A DNA stretch of 64,000 nucleotides from contig CAWARM010000015.1 in the NCBI GenBank assembly GCA_963784425.1, positions 1 through 64,000 of the forward strand, given 5' to 3'. How positions within the stretch are numbered: position 1 is the stretch's first letter; every line of letters begins with the position of its first letter. The notes under the pieces are model-generated. The model saw only the letters and a program-made list of their open reading frames with translations. It did not search any database and was not told the origin of the DNA. Position numbers and translations under genes: made by a program. Shown here in pieces: positions 9,002 through 19,040 of this stretch. The DNA is from SHZL01 sp963784425 (GTDB taxonomy: Bacteria > Pseudomonadota > Gammaproteobacteria > Xanthomonadales > SZUA-36).

Positions 9002-10684
9002 ATGACCGAGCAGCAGATGAAAACGCAATCGAACCCGGCCGGCGCGAACACACTGCGCCTGGACGTGGTGGCCGGACTTACCGCAGCCGCGGTGGTGCTG
9101 CCCAAGGCCATGGCCTACGCCAGCGTAGCGGGTTTACCCGTTGCCGTTGGCCTGTATACCGCCTTCGTGCCAATGTTGGTTTATGCGCTGCTGGGCTCAT
9201 CGCGCGTGCTGAGCGTCAGTTCCACCACCACGCTGGCCATCCTGGCAGGAACGCAACTCGGATTGGTGGTGCCGGACGGCGACCCCGCCAAACTGGTCAC
9301 GGCCACTGCCACGCTGGCCGCGCTGGTTGGTGTGATGCTGTTACTTGCCAGACTGTTACGTCTTGGGTTTGTCGCCAACTTCATTTCAACGCCGGTCCTG
9401 ACGGGTTTCAAGGCCGGGATTGGCCTCGTGATCGTGCTGGACCAGATACCCAAACTCGTCGGTATCCACATCACCAAGCAGGGGTTTTTTGCCGACATTC
9501 TCAGCGTCGTGCACCATCTTCCCGACACGTCGCTGATGACACTGACGGTGGCCGTGGCGACATTCGTGGTACTGATCGGCATGGAGCGGCTGTGGGCGCA
9601 TTCACCGGCGCCGCTGGTTGCGGTGGGCGGGGCCATTGCCGCGTCATGGTTCTTCGGTCTGCAGGCCGCAGGGGTTTCGACGGTCGGCCTGATTCCACAG
9701 GGGTTCCCCACGCTCACGCTGCCCGACCTCACCCTGATCGAGAAACTGGTGCCGGGAGCGCTGGGCATCGCGCTGATGAGTTTTACCGAAACGATTGCGG
9801 CCGGCCGTGCCTTTGCCCGCTCCTCTGACCCACCCATCAACGCCAACCGGGAGCTGGTCGCTACCGGGGCAGCCAACGTGGCCGGTGCGTTGCTTGGCGC
9901 AATGCCGGCCGGTGGCGGCACGTCCCAGACCGCGGTGGTGCGCTCGGCGGGCGGGCAGTCACAAAAGGCATCGCTGGTCACCGCAGGCGCCGCAGTGGCC
10001 ACCATGCTGTTACTGGCGCCGCTGCTGGGCCTGATGCCGAACGCGACCCTTGCGGCGGTGGTCATCGTCTACTCGGTCGGATTGATCCAGCCGGCGGAGT
10101 TTCGTGCCATCCGCAATGTGCGCAGGATGGAGTTTCGCTGGGCGCTGATCGCCTGTCTGGGGGTGCTGGTATTTGGCACGCTCAAGGGCATCGTGGTCGC
10201 CATTATCGTGTCGATGGTAGCGCTGGCAAGCCAGACCGCCGTCCCGCGCGTGTCAGTCATTGGTCGCAAGCGCGGGGCCGACGTGCTGCGGCCGCTTTCA
10301 CCCGAACATCCCGACGATGAAACCTTCGAGGGCCTGTTGATCGTGCGGCCGGAGGGGCGCCTGTTTTTCGTCAATGTGCAGAATGTGTCCGAGCAGATCG
10401 ATGCACTCGTACAAAAATATCAGCCGCGCGTGCTGGCCCTGGACATGAGCCGCGTAAGCGATATCGAGTATTCGGCATTGCAGGTGCTGATGGAGGGCGA
10501 GAAACATGCGACGGAACGTGGCGCCGTTTTATGGCTGGCGGGATTGAACCCCGGCGTCCTCGAGGTCGTGCGCCGTGCCGGTCTCGACCAACAACTGGGC
10601 CGCGAACGGATGCTGTTCAATGCGCGTGTGGTCATCGAACGCTACCAGGCGCTGCAGGCGGCCGGGAGGCCAGGCCCGCAGTAA
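9002..10684 (+). CDS. SulP-family anion transporter with STAS domain
   Basis: An intact 560-residue SulP transporter. The membrane domain (about residues 20-420) starts with a typical segment containing AAVVLPKAMAYASVAGLP, and a STAS domain follows at about 445-550. Likely substrates are sulfate, bicarbonate or another small anion; the sequence does not decide. It is the second of three SulP transporters here and is divergent from the first, with the hairpin element between them. The start at 9002 is weakly supported by GGGGAT upstream; an in-frame ATG at 9017 is an alternative. Confidence 0.88.
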   Translation: MTEQQMKTQSNPAGANTLRLDVVAGLTAAAVVLPKAMAYASVAGLPVAVGLYTAFVPMLVYALLGSSRVLSVSSTTTLAILAGTQLGLVVPDGDPAKLVTATATLAALVGVMLLLARLLRLGFVANFISTPVLTGFKAGIGLVIVLDQIPKLVGIHITKQGFFADILSVVHHLPDTSLMTLTVAVATFVVLIGMERLWAHSPAPLVAVGGAIAASWFFGLQAAGVSTVGLIPQGFPTLTLPDLTLIEKLVPGALGIALMSFTETIAAGRAFARSSDPPINANRELVATGAANVAGALLGAMPAGGGTSQTAVVRSAGGQSQKASLVTAGAAVATMLLLAPLLGLMPNATLAAVVIVYSVGLIQPAEFRAIRNVRRMEFRWALIACLGVLVFGTLKGIVVAIIVSMVALASQTAVPRVSVIGRKRGADVLRPLSPEHPDDETFEGLLIVRPEGRLFFVNVQNVSEQIDALVQKYQPRVLALDMSRVSDIEYSALQVLMEGEKHATERGAVLWLAGLNPGVLEVVRRAGLDQQLGRERMLFNARVVIERYQALQAAGRPGPQ

Positions 10685-10746
10685 TGCCGCCGCCAAATTG
10701 TATGAGATGATCACGAACACACAAACCAGTTACCGGGGAGAGCGTC

Positions 10747-11844
10747 ATGCAAGAACTTGATCCAGCAGTGCGGCAAAGTGAGTTGTCCGCTACGGTCACG
10801 AATGTCGTCATCCGTGTGGGGGCCCTGGCGGTTCTGGCGTTCTGGTGTTTCAGGATATTGCAGCCCTTCTTTGTCCCGGTGATCTGGGGAATCATCATCG
10901 CCGTGGCGATTTATCCCTTGTACCACATGCTGGCCAGGTTCCTCCGTGGGCGGCGAACCCTGGCGGCTACCCTGGTCACAGTGGTGCTGCTGGCGGTATT
11001 GCTGCTACCCACCATCATGCTGACCACGCTGTTGGTGGAGAATGCTGCCTGGCTGGCCCAGGAAGTCCGGAAGGAACACATTGCCATTCCACCGCCGCCC
11101 GCCTCGGTGAAAGACTGGCCGCTGGTCGGTGAATACGTCACCAATACGTGGAACCTGGCGGCCCATAACCTGACCGACGCGCTGAAACTGGTGCAGCCGC
11201 AATTAAAGGCCGTGGGCACCTGGTTGCTGGGGGTCGCAGCCAGCGGAGGACTGGGCCTGATCATGTTCGTGTTTGCTTTTGCCATCGCAGGCATCCTGCT
11301 GCGCTATTCCGAGGGGGCATCCAAAGTGGCCCATGACCTGTCAGGACGCCTGGCGGGAGAACGTGGCGACGAATTTGCCAAACTCACCGGGGCGGCGATT
11401 CGCAGTGTCGCCCAGGGCGTGCTCGGCGTTGCCATCATTCAAACCCTGCTGGCCGGGCTGGGCTTCATGGTGGTCGGCTTGCCCGGCGCGGGAATCTGGG
11501 CCTTTTTATGCCTGATCTCCGCCACGGTGCAGATCGGCGTGGGTCCCATCGTCATTCCTGCGGTCATTTACGTGTTCATGACCGGGGACACCACCACCGC
11601 CGTGGTCTTTGCGATCTGGAACGCACTGGTCCTGCTGCTCGATAACGTCCTGAAACCCCTGCTGCTGGGGCGTGGCGTCGATGTGCCCATGGTAGTGATT
11701 TTTCTCGGCGCCATAGGCGGCCTGTTGGCCTCCGGGATCGTCGGCCTATTCGTTGGCGCCATCGTGTTGACACTGGGCTACAAGCTGTTTGAGGCCTGGC
11801 TCGCCACGGAGCCGGAAGCACTTCCGGACAACGGCATGCAGTGA
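10747..11844 (+). CDS. AI-2E family (PerM-like) membrane transporter
   Basis: A 365-residue protein of the AI-2E/YdiK/PerM family with about eight hydrophobic segments: two at roughly residues 25-60, one near 75-100, one near 160-185 and four in the C-terminal half ending near 350. The conserved GVGPIVIPAVIYVF and DNVLKPLLLGRG motifs are present. Family members have been proposed to export autoinducer-2 or act as Na+/H+ antiporters, so the substrate is open. A GGGGAG site precedes the start. It follows the SulP gene by 62 bases and may be co-transcribed. Confidence 0.85.
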   Translation: MQELDPAVRQSELSATVTNVVIRVGALAVLAFWCFRILQPFFVPVIWGIIIAVAIYPLYHMLARFLRGRRTLAATLVTVVLLAVLLLPTIMLTTLLVENAAWLAQEVRKEHIAIPPPPASVKDWPLVGEYVTNTWNLAAHNLTDALKLVQPQLKAVGTWLLGVAASGGLGLIMFVFAFAIAGILLRYSEGASKVAHDLSGRLAGERGDEFAKLTGAAIRSVAQGVLGVAIIQTLLAGLGFMVVGLPGAGIWAFLCLISATVQIGVGPIVIPAVIYVFMTGDTTTAVVFAIWNALVLLLDNVLKPLLLGRGVDVPMVVIFLGAIGGLLASGIVGLFVGAIVLTLGYKLFEAWLATEPEALPDNGMQ

Positions 11845-11906
11845 GGCTGCGGTGTCGAGCTTGCGGCCCCGTCCCGCTAAGTTATCTTGCGCTGATGCAT
11901 GTCATA

Positions 11907-11933
11907 TTGATGTCATTTTTGGCATCTTATACT
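11907..11933 (+). promoter_or_regulatory. Possible promoter of the porin/arginine catabolism cluster
   Basis: A -10 like TATACT (11928-11933) and a -35 like TTGATG (11907-11912) lie in an AT-rich patch about 70 bases before the porin gene. The spacing of 15 bases is shorter than ideal, so this is a tentative call. Confidence 0.3.
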
Positions 11934-12002
11934 TAAACTGCTAGTGATAACCCTTCCTGCCGGTCGTTACGCTGGCGGTTTTGCTTGTCTCGTGAGGTGT
12001 TT

Positions 12003-13322
12003 ATGTCAAGGATGAATTACAACCTGGGCTGGCTGCGCTGCGCCAGCCTGGTCTGCGCGAGTCTCCTGCCAACCATCGCCACGGCGGGAATCGAACTGTA
12101 CAAAACCGACGAGTCCAAGCTGGAGTTCAATGCCAATTTCGTCGGGGCGTTCTTCCAGAACAAATCCTGGTTCGGCGAGTCCGAGGAATTTCTCGGCGGC
12201 GATACCGATTCCTGGGGTGAATTCGGGGCCGAGCTTGGCCTGGCCTGGGAGTACACCAGCGGCAAATCCACCGTGTTCGCCGAGCTCAGCGGTATTTACA
12301 CCAGCACCGGTAACGAGGACGCATCCGGCCTGACCATCGGCCTCGACAAAACCAGCCGGGCATCCCTCGAGCAGGCCCATCTGGGCTGGCGCTATGACGA
12401 CCCGTTCAAGGGGCTGGAAGAGGACACCTTTTCCCTGACGGTGGGACGGCAGGATTACCTGATCGGCAGCGGCTTGCTGATTGCCGATGGACACAGCGAT
12501 GGCGGCGAGCGCGGCGGCTGGTATATCGGCTTGCGCAAGGCGTTCCAGGAATCCGTCATCGCCAGTCTGAAGAGCAAAACCCTGCTGGCTGAAGGTTTCT
12601 TTATCCAGAACACCCCGCGCCGGGGCGGCACCCAGGGCGAAGCGCTCGGCGGCAACTTCGAGTACACCTTCGACGAATCCCTCACCGCCGCAACCACCTA
12701 CATGGTCGTCGATCCCAAACTACCGGATACCGATAACCTGAATGTGTGGTCCTGGCGCCTCGGCTGGAAAGGCCTGGGTGGACTGGAACTGAATGGCGAG
12801 TATGTGATCGAGAACAGCGACCAGACCGATGCCGACGGCTGGTATGGCCAGGCGGCCTGGGCGTTCAGCGACACCACCTGGTCGCCATGGATCGCCTACC
12901 GCTACGCAGTATTCAGCGGCGATGATCCGCTTACCGCAAAGAACGAGAGCTTTTACTCACTGGCCTACGGCTACACCGATTACGGCTCGTGGTACCAGGG
13001 CGAAATCACCGGCAACTACCCGCTGGGCAATGGCAACCTGGCCAGTAACCAGTTCCGCGTCAAGGCACAGCCGAACGAATCGCTGACATTGAACCTGCTC
13101 TATTACAACTTCAAGCTCGAGGAACCTGGAACCCTGTCCCCCGACGTCACCAGCGATGACTGGGGTGATGAAATCGATTTCGCTGCGGACTATGCAGCCA
13201 CGGAACACTTGTACCTGATTGGCGTACTGGCCGTCCTGTTTCCTGGCGACGCCGCCAAGCAGTGGACGGGTGGCAACGACGACTGGTGGTACGGGATGCT
13301 ATATGCGTCCTACACTTTTTGA
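12003..13322 (+). CDS. Outer-membrane porin, alginate-export (AlgE/OprD-like) type
   Basis: A 439-residue protein with a cleavable signal peptide (about residues 1-28, ending TIATAG) and a sequence made of alternating amphipathic strands ending in an aromatic residue (YASYTF), the mark of an outer-membrane barrel. Conserved features such as LSLTVGRQDYLIGSG and the tyrosine/tryptophan-rich strands fit the alginate-export/AlgE porin family. It probably lets small organic solutes cross the outer membrane. As the first gene before arginine deiminase it may serve arginine or polyamine passage; this is inference from position. The ATG at 12003 is preferred because GTGAGG precedes it; a TTG at 11985 is in frame. 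Confidence 0.75.
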   Translation: MSRMNYNLGWLRCASLVCASLLPTIATAGIELYKTDESKLEFNANFVGAFFQNKSWFGESEEFLGGDTDSWGEFGAELGLAWEYTSGKSTVFAELSGIYTSTGNEDASGLTIGLDKTSRASLEQAHLGWRYDDPFKGLEEDTFSLTVGRQDYLIGSGLLIADGHSDGGERGGWYIGLRKAFQESVIASLKSKTLLAEGFFIQNTPRRGGTQGEALGGNFEYTFDESLTAATTYMVVDPKLPDTDNLNVWSWRLGWKGLGGLELNGEYVIENSDQTDADGWYGQAAWAFSDTTWSPWIAYRYAVFSGDDPLTAKNESFYSLAYGYTDYGSWYQGEITGNYPLGNGNLASNQFRVKAQPNESLTLNLLYYNFKLEEPGTLSPDVTSDDWGDEIDFAADYAATEHLYLIGVLAVLFPGDAAKQWTGGNDDWWYGMLYASYTF

Positions 13323-13418
13323 ACCGGGGCATTGAACCGGGTTGCCAGCTCGGGTTGAACTAATAAACCAATGCATTGATCAACCAATTCACTAATCAAT
13401 CAATCCAGGGAATTGAAC

Positions 13419-14657
13419 ATGACAAAATTCGGAGTCCATTCAGAAGTCGGCAAGCTGCGCACGGTGATGGTGTGCCGGCCCGGCCTTGCGCACCAGCGAC
13501 TTACACCGGGCAATTGCCACGACCTGTTGTTCGACGACGTGATCTGGGTGCACGAGGCGCAGAAGGACCACTATGACTTCACGCTGAAGATGAAGGAGCG
13601 CGGGGTCGAAGTGCTGGAACTGCATGACCTGCTGGCCGAAGCGATGGCGGTCAAGGCAGCGCGCGATTTCGTGCTGGACCGGCGGATCACGGCGAATTTA
13701 GTCGGTCACGGCACGGCCATAGCGATTCGCCCGTGGCTGGACGAAATGCCGGCCAGGCAACTGGCCAACCACCTCATTGGCGGCATTGCCATCCTGGATC
13801 TTCCTGAAAGCCCCAACAAGGCTATGCTCAACGAAGCCTTTGGTGGCACGGACTTCCTGATGCCGCCGATTCCAAACACCTTGTTCCAGCGCGACCCGTC
13901 CTGCTGGATCTATAACGGCGTCACCGTCAACCCGATGTTTTGGCCAGCCCGCCAGCCCGAAACCCTGTTACAAAGGGCCATTTACAAGTTCCACCCCATG
14001 TTCGCCGGTGGCGACTTCAAGATCTGGTGGGGCGATTCGGACGAGAACTTCCAGAATGCCTCGGTCGAAGGCGGCGACGTGATGCCGGTAGGGAACGGCG
14101 TGGTATTTATCGGCATGGGCGAACGCACCACCCGCCAGGCTGTGTTCCAGCTGGCCCGCTCGCTGTTCCAGCAGCAGGGCGCCAGCCGTGTCGTCGCCTG
14201 CCTGATGCCCAAGAGCCGCGCGGCCATGCACCTCGACACCGTGTTCACATTTTGCGACCGGGACCTCGTAACGATCTTCAGCGAGGTGGTGGACCAGGTG
14301 CGCTGCTACAGCATTCGTCCGGCTAGGGATGACGACGAAGACAATGATGGCCTCGATGTGCGCCTGGAAGACGGCCATTTGCTGGAGGTCATCCGCGATG
14401 CGCTGAACCTCAAGGCTTTGCGGGTGGTCCCCACAGGTGGTAATTCCTTCGAAGCCCAGCGCGAGCAGTGGGACGATGGCAACAACGTGGTGGCGCTGGA
14501 ACCGGGTGTGGTTGTGGCTTATGACCGTAACACCCACACCAATACACAGCTGCGAAAAGCCGGGATCGAAGTCATTACCGTGCGGGGCGCTGAGCTCGGC
14601 CGTGGGCGTGGCGGCGGACACTGTATGACCTGCCCCATCTCGCGCGACCCGGCCTGA
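13419..14657 (+). CDS. arcA: Arginine deiminase
   Basis: A 412-residue arginine deiminase that converts arginine to citrulline and ammonia in the cytoplasm, the first step of the arginine deiminase pathway. The catalytic cysteine C402 is in the GGGHCMTC motif at the C-terminus, and the active-site FQRDPS, MHLDTVF and GGDVM segments are present. Length is normal. The ATG at 13419 follows an AGGG site; a TTG at 13413 is less likely. It is directly followed by ornithine carbamoyltransferase and carbamate kinase, giving a full arcABC set, and further by ornithine/arginine decarboxylases. It releases alkali (NH3), consistent with acid resistance. Confidence 0.95.
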   Translation: MTKFGVHSEVGKLRTVMVCRPGLAHQRLTPGNCHDLLFDDVIWVHEAQKDHYDFTLKMKERGVEVLELHDLLAEAMAVKAARDFVLDRRITANLVGHGTAIAIRPWLDEMPARQLANHLIGGIAILDLPESPNKAMLNEAFGGTDFLMPPIPNTLFQRDPSCWIYNGVTVNPMFWPARQPETLLQRAIYKFHPMFAGGDFKIWWGDSDENFQNASVEGGDVMPVGNGVVFIGMGERTTRQAVFQLARSLFQQQGASRVVACLMPKSRAAMHLDTVFTFCDRDLVTIFSEVVDQVRCYSIRPARDDDEDNDGLDVRLEDGHLLEVIRDALNLKALRVVPTGGNSFEAQREQWDDGNNVVALEPGVVVAYDRNTHTNTQLRKAGIEVITVRGAELGRGRGGGHCMTCPISRDPA

Positions 14658-14708
14658 CAAACAGGCGCTTCAATCCATTAACCCATTCTCAATCGGAGCA
14701 TTAGATTC

Positions 14709-15714
14709 ATGAGTTTCAACCTTCGCAACCGATCCCTGCTGACCGTGCAGGACTATACCCAGCGTGAGTTCCGTTACCTGCTGGACCTCGCGCGCGACCT
14801 CAAGCGCGCAAAATATTCACGCACCGAGCAGAAGTCCCTGGAGGGCAAGGAAATCTGCCTGATTTTTGAAAAGACATCGACGCGCACCCGTTGCGCTTTC
14901 GAAGTTGCCTGTTTTGACCAGGGCGCGCACGTCACCTACCTCGATCCGTCCGGCTCGCAAATGGGCCACAAGGAGTCCTTCAAGGACACCGCACGCGTAC
15001 TGGGCCGCATGTTCGATGCCATCGAGTACCGCGGCGCCTCGCAGGCCGGGCTCAAGCAGTTGGCGGATAACGCCGGCGTGCCGGTCTACAACGGCCTGAC
15101 CGACGAATTCCACCCCACCCAGATGATGGCCGACGTGCTGACCATGCGCGAGAACAGCGACAAGCCGATCAACAAGATCAGCTATGCCTACCTTGGCGAT
15201 ACGCGTTCCAACATGGGCCATTCGCTGATGCTGGTGGGCTGCCTGATGGGCATGGACGTGCGCATCTGTGGACCGAAATCCTTGTGGCCGGCCCAGGAAT
15301 ACATTGACTCGGCGCGCAAACTGGAAAAGCAGTATGGCGCCAAGCTCACGATCACCGATGACCCCAAGGTGGCCGTCAAGGGCGTCGATTTCATCCACAC
15401 CGATGTCTGGGTGTCGATGGGTGAGCCCAAGGAAGTCTGGAAAGAGCGCATCAAGTTGCTGAAGAAGTACCAGGTGAATGCTGCCGATGATGAAAGCCAG
15501 TGGCAATCCGCACGTGCGATTCATGCACTGCCTGCCCGCTTTCCACGACACCGAGACCACGGTCGGCAAGCAGATCGCCAAGGACTACGGCATGACCGAT
15601 GGCGTCGAGGTGACCAACGACGTGTTCGAATCGGAAGCCAACCTCGCGTTTGAGCAGGCGGAAAACCGGCTGCATACGATCAAGGCCTTGCTGGTCGCGA
15701 CCCTGGGAGATTGA
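14709..15714 (+). CDS. arcB: Ornithine carbamoyltransferase (catabolic), one frameshift
   Basis: Carries out phosphorolysis of citrulline to ornithine and carbamoyl phosphate in this context (or the reverse, anabolic reaction). About 334 residues when repaired. The carbamoyl phosphate site STRTR is near residue 57 and the ornithine-binding HCLPAFH motif is near 272. The frame breaks at 15483-15487 (an extra base in GCCGATG): the first frame runs on to 15653 with nonsense residues, while the true C-terminus MMKASGNPHVRFMHCLPAF continues to a stop at 15714. It is typed as CDS because most of the protein lies in one frame and an artefact is likely. Its place between arcA and arcC argues for the catabolic enzyme. 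Confidence 0.85.
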
Positions 15715-15719
15715 GGCAT

Positions 15720-16654
15720 ATGCGCATTGTTGTAGCCTTGGGTGGGAACGCCCTGCTCAAGCGCGGCGAGCCCATGACCAGCGCAAGGCAGCGCGCCAAC
15801 GTCCGGACCGCTGCCACGGCGCTGGCGCCGGTTGCCAAAGAGCACCAACTGGTCATCACGCATGGCAATGGCCCGCAGGTCGGTTTGCTGGCGCTGCAGG
15901 ACATGGCCTATGACCCCGACGAGAACGCGCCGCTGGATGTACTCGGCGCCCAGACGGAGGGCGAGATCGGCTACATGATCGAGCAGGAGCTGGGCAACCT
16001 GCTGCCCTTCGAGGTGCCGTTTGCTACCTTGCTGACCATGGTGGAAGTCGACAGCGCGGACCCGGCGTTCAAGAACCCGACCAAGTTCGTCGGGCCGGTC
16101 TACGCGAAGGAAGAAGCTGATCGCCTGGTTGCCGAAAAAGGCTGGGTGGTCAAGCCGGATGGGGATAAATGGCGCCGCGTCGTCCCCTCGCCCAAGCCCA
16201 GGCGCATTTTCGAGATCCGCCCGGTCAAGTGGCTGCTGGAGCATGGCACGGTGGTGATCTGCGCCGGCGGTGGTGGCATCCCGACCATGTACGAGAAAGG
16301 CGCTGACCGCAAGCTGATCGGCGTCGAAGCCGTCATCGACAAGGATCTCTGCTCTGAACTCCTGGCGCGCGAACTCGAAGCCGACCTGTTCGTCATGCTG
16401 ACCGATGCAGAGGCCGTTTACGTGGACTGGGGCAAACCTACGCAGCGGTCCATCCGGCGTGCGTCAGCCAGCGAACTGGGCAAGATGAATTTCGCTGCCG
16501 GATCGATGGGTCCAAAGTCGAAGCGGCCTGCAACTTTGCCACGGCAACCGGCCATCTTGCCGCTATCGGCGCGCTTGAAGACCTGGGCCGGATCATTGCC
16601 GGCGAAGCCGGCACCACCGTGACACCAAAGGGCAGCGAACTGGTTTACGGTTGA
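15720..16654 (+). CDS. arcC: Carbamate kinase, one frameshift near the C-terminus
   Basis: Makes ATP from ADP and carbamoyl phosphate, giving NH3 and CO2: the energy-yielding step of the deiminase pathway. About 311 residues when repaired. The N-terminal ALGGNALL nucleotide/carbamate site, the central CAGGGGIP motif and DKDLCSELLA are all present. One base is missing at about 16512-16517 (GGTCCAAAGTC); restoring it gives KVEAACNFATATGHLAAIG and a normal end ELVYG with a stop at 16654, instead of the shifted end at 16622. The ATG at 15720 has GAGG five bases upstream and follows the arcB stop by five bases. Confidence 0.85.
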
Positions 16655-16691
16655 TTTGGTCTGCACCTCATTGCATTAGGGACAAATAAAG

Positions 16692-19040
16692 ATGATTGAA
16701 GGAAAGTTCGAACCATTGCGCATACGCATACTGTTCGTCGACGACGAGTTGGCCAAGGACAATGCCGAAGGCCGGGCGGCGCATCTGCTGGTGGAGGACC
16801 TCGAGGGGCGCAACCTCGACGTGGTACAAGCCATCTCTGCCGCGGACGGCATGTCCGTGGTCACCTCCGATGCCGCCATCCACGCGGTGCTGATGGACTG
16901 GACGCTGGATGACGACAATGCAAAGACCCACGAGAAAGCCAGGGGCTTGTTGAATTACATCCGTGGACGCAACGACCGCATTCCGATTTTTCTCATGGCC
17001 GAGCGCAAGGATTCGACGCGCATACCCATCGAGATCATGCAGGTGGTCGATGAATTCATCTGGATGCTGGAAGACACGGCCTCCTTCGTCAGCGGCCGCG
17101 TCGAAGCGGCAGCCCGGCGCTACATAGAAGGGCTGTTGCCGCCGTTTGCGGCGGCACTTGGCCGCTTCGCCCGGGTGCACGAGTACTCCTGGCATACGCC
17201 GGGCCACACGGGCGGAACCGCCTTCCTGAAATCACCGGTCGGCCGCGTCTTTTACGATTACTTTGGCGAAAACCTGCTGCGCTCGGATCTGTCGATCAGT
17301 GTCGGCGAACTCGGTTCGCTGCTCGATCACAGCGGACCCATCGGCGAGTCGGAGAAATATGCGGCACGCGTGTTTGGTGCGCATCGCACCTATTGCGTCA
17401 CCAACGGCACCTCGACCTCGAACCGCCTGATCTTCACGGCGGCTGTCACGCGCGACCAGATCGCGCTGTGCGATCGCAACTGCCACAAGTCCATCGAGCA
17501 CGGCCTGACGCTGACCGGCGCCATCCCGACCTACTACGTGCCCTTGCGCAATCGTTGGGGCATCATCGGTCCTATCCACCCCGATCAATTCACCAGGGCT
17601 TCGATCAAAAAGGCGATCGCGTCCAATCCGCTGGTGCACGAAGGCGTGGAGCGCAAGGCCGTCTATAGCGTCGTGACGAATTCGACCTACGACGGACTCT
17701 GCTACAACGCAGTTGCCGTAGAAAAGCTGCTTGACGACAGCGTAGACCGCGTCCATTGGGACGAGGCGTGGTACGGCTATGCGCGCTTCAATCCGATCTA
17801 TCGCAACCGCTTCGGCATGCGTGGCGACCCGAAGGACCACACCGGCCCGACAGTGTTCACGACGCATTCAACGCACAAGCTGCTTGCGGCCTTGTCGCAG
17901 GCGTCCTACCTGCACATCCGCGATGGCCGTGGCGCGATCCCGCATGGGCGCTTCAACGAGTCATTCATGATGCATGCCTCGACCTCGCCGCTGTATACGA
18001 TCATCGCGTCCAACGACATCACATCGGCGATGATGGACGGTCTCGGCGGACTGACGCTGACCAATGAATCGATCCAGGAAGCGGTGGCGTTCCGGCAGAC
18101 CATGGGCCGGCTGCATGCGCATTTCAGAAAGGCACGCGATTGGTTCTTCAACACCTGGAACGCCGACCAGGTCAAGGTGCCCGGCAGCCGCAAACGCGTT
18201 GCTTTCCACGAAGCGCCGGCCGAGGTGCTGACCAGCGATCCACAGGCGTGGGTCATGCACCCGGGCGACGGCTGGCACGGCTTCGACACCCTGCCCGACG
18301 ATTACTGCATGCTGGATCCAATCAAGGTATCCATCGTGACCCCGGGTGTCAGCAAGACGGGCGAGCTCGAGCAATCCGGCATTCCGGCAACGCTGGTCAC
18401 GGCCTACCTCGACCGGCACGGTATCCAGGTCGAAAAGACCACCGATTTCACCGTGCTGTTCCTGTTCTCCTTCGGCATCACCAAAGGCAAGTGGGGCACG
18501 CTGGTGACCGCCCTGCTCGACTTCAAACGCGACTACGATGCAAACGCACCACTGGAGCACGTGCTGCCGAAGCTCGCGGCTTCTCATCCGGAACGCTATG
18601 GCAGGCTTGGCTTGCGCGATCTTGCGGACGAAATGTTCGATCAGCTCAAGCAAGCCAATCAGACGAAGTGGCTGGCCGCAGCGTTTTCGACACTGCCGCA
18701 GGCGCACATGACACCGGCGGCCGCGTACCGCGAACTCGTGCTCGACAACATCGAGCATGTGGAGCTTGCGAAGATGGCGAACCGCGTGCTCGCCACCAGC
18801 GTCGTGCCCTACCCACCCGGCATTCCGATGTTGATGCCCGGCGAAAGCGCCGGAGCGGCGAGCGGTCCGTACCTGAGTTATCTGCGCGCTTTGCAGCAGT
18901 GGGATGCGCGCTTCCCCGGATTCGGCCATGACACGCACGGCGTCGAAGCCAGGGATGGCAACTACTACATGCAGTGCCTGCGGCAGGATGTGACGCCGCA
19001 GAAGGCAACGCGTAAACGCGGCGCGAGGGCGGCACGATGA
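16692..19040 (+). CDS. Orn/Lys/Arg decarboxylase, large PLP type, with REC-like wing domain
   Basis: A 782-residue fold-type I amino acid decarboxylase of the AdiA/CadA/SpeF group. Domains: an N-terminal response-regulator-like wing (about 1-140), a PLP-binding core with the Schiff-base lysine K396 in THSTHKLL, the WDEAWYGYARF segment, and a C-terminal domain to about 750. The wing keeps an acidic pair (D17, D18) and a possible acceptor aspartate (D69 in VLMDW) but seems to lack the conserved lysine, so phosphorylation is doubtful. The substrate is likely arginine or lysine (HTPGHTGG motif, unlike the ornithine enzyme next door), but not proven. Its last bases overlap the next gene (ATGA), so the two decarboxylases are translationally coupled. 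Confidence 0.88.
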   Translation: MIEGKFEPLRIRILFVDDELAKDNAEGRAAHLLVEDLEGRNLDVVQAISAADGMSVVTSDAAIHAVLMDWTLDDDNAKTHEKARGLLNYIRGRNDRIPIFLMAERKDSTRIPIEIMQVVDEFIWMLEDTASFVSGRVEAAARRYIEGLLPPFAAALGRFARVHEYSWHTPGHTGGTAFLKSPVGRVFYDYFGENLLRSDLSISVGELGSLLDHSGPIGESEKYAARVFGAHRTYCVTNGTSTSNRLIFTAAVTRDQIALCDRNCHKSIEHGLTLTGAIPTYYVPLRNRWGIIGPIHPDQFTRASIKKAIASNPLVHEGVERKAVYSVVTNSTYDGLCYNAVAVEKLLDDSVDRVHWDEAWYGYARFNPIYRNRFGMRGDPKDHTGPTVFTTHSTHKLLAALSQASYLHIRDGRGAIPHGRFNESFMMHASTSPLYTIIASNDITSAMMDGLGGLTLTNESIQEAVAFRQTMGRLHAHFRKARDWFFNTWNADQVKVPGSRKRVAFHEAPAEVLTSDPQAWVMHPGDGWHGFDTLPDDYCMLDPIKVSIVTPGVSKTGELEQSGIPATLVTAYLDRHGIQVEKTTDFTVLFLFSFGITKGKWGTLVTALLDFKRDYDANAPLEHVLPKLAASHPERYGRLGLRDLADEMFDQLKQANQTKWLAAAFSTLPQAHMTPAAAYRELVLDNIEHVELAKMANRVLATSVVPYPPGIPMLMPGESAGAASGPYLSYLRALQQWDARFPGFGHDTHGVEARDGNYYMQCLRQDVTPQKATRKRGARAAR

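Noticed and set aside
13376..13400. Possible ANR or ArgR site upstream of arcA (TTGATCAACCAATTC)
   Set aside because: The half sites do not have the spacing of TTGAT-N4-ATCAA, and no convincing ArgR palindrome is present. The repeated AATCAATCAAT is simple-sequence.
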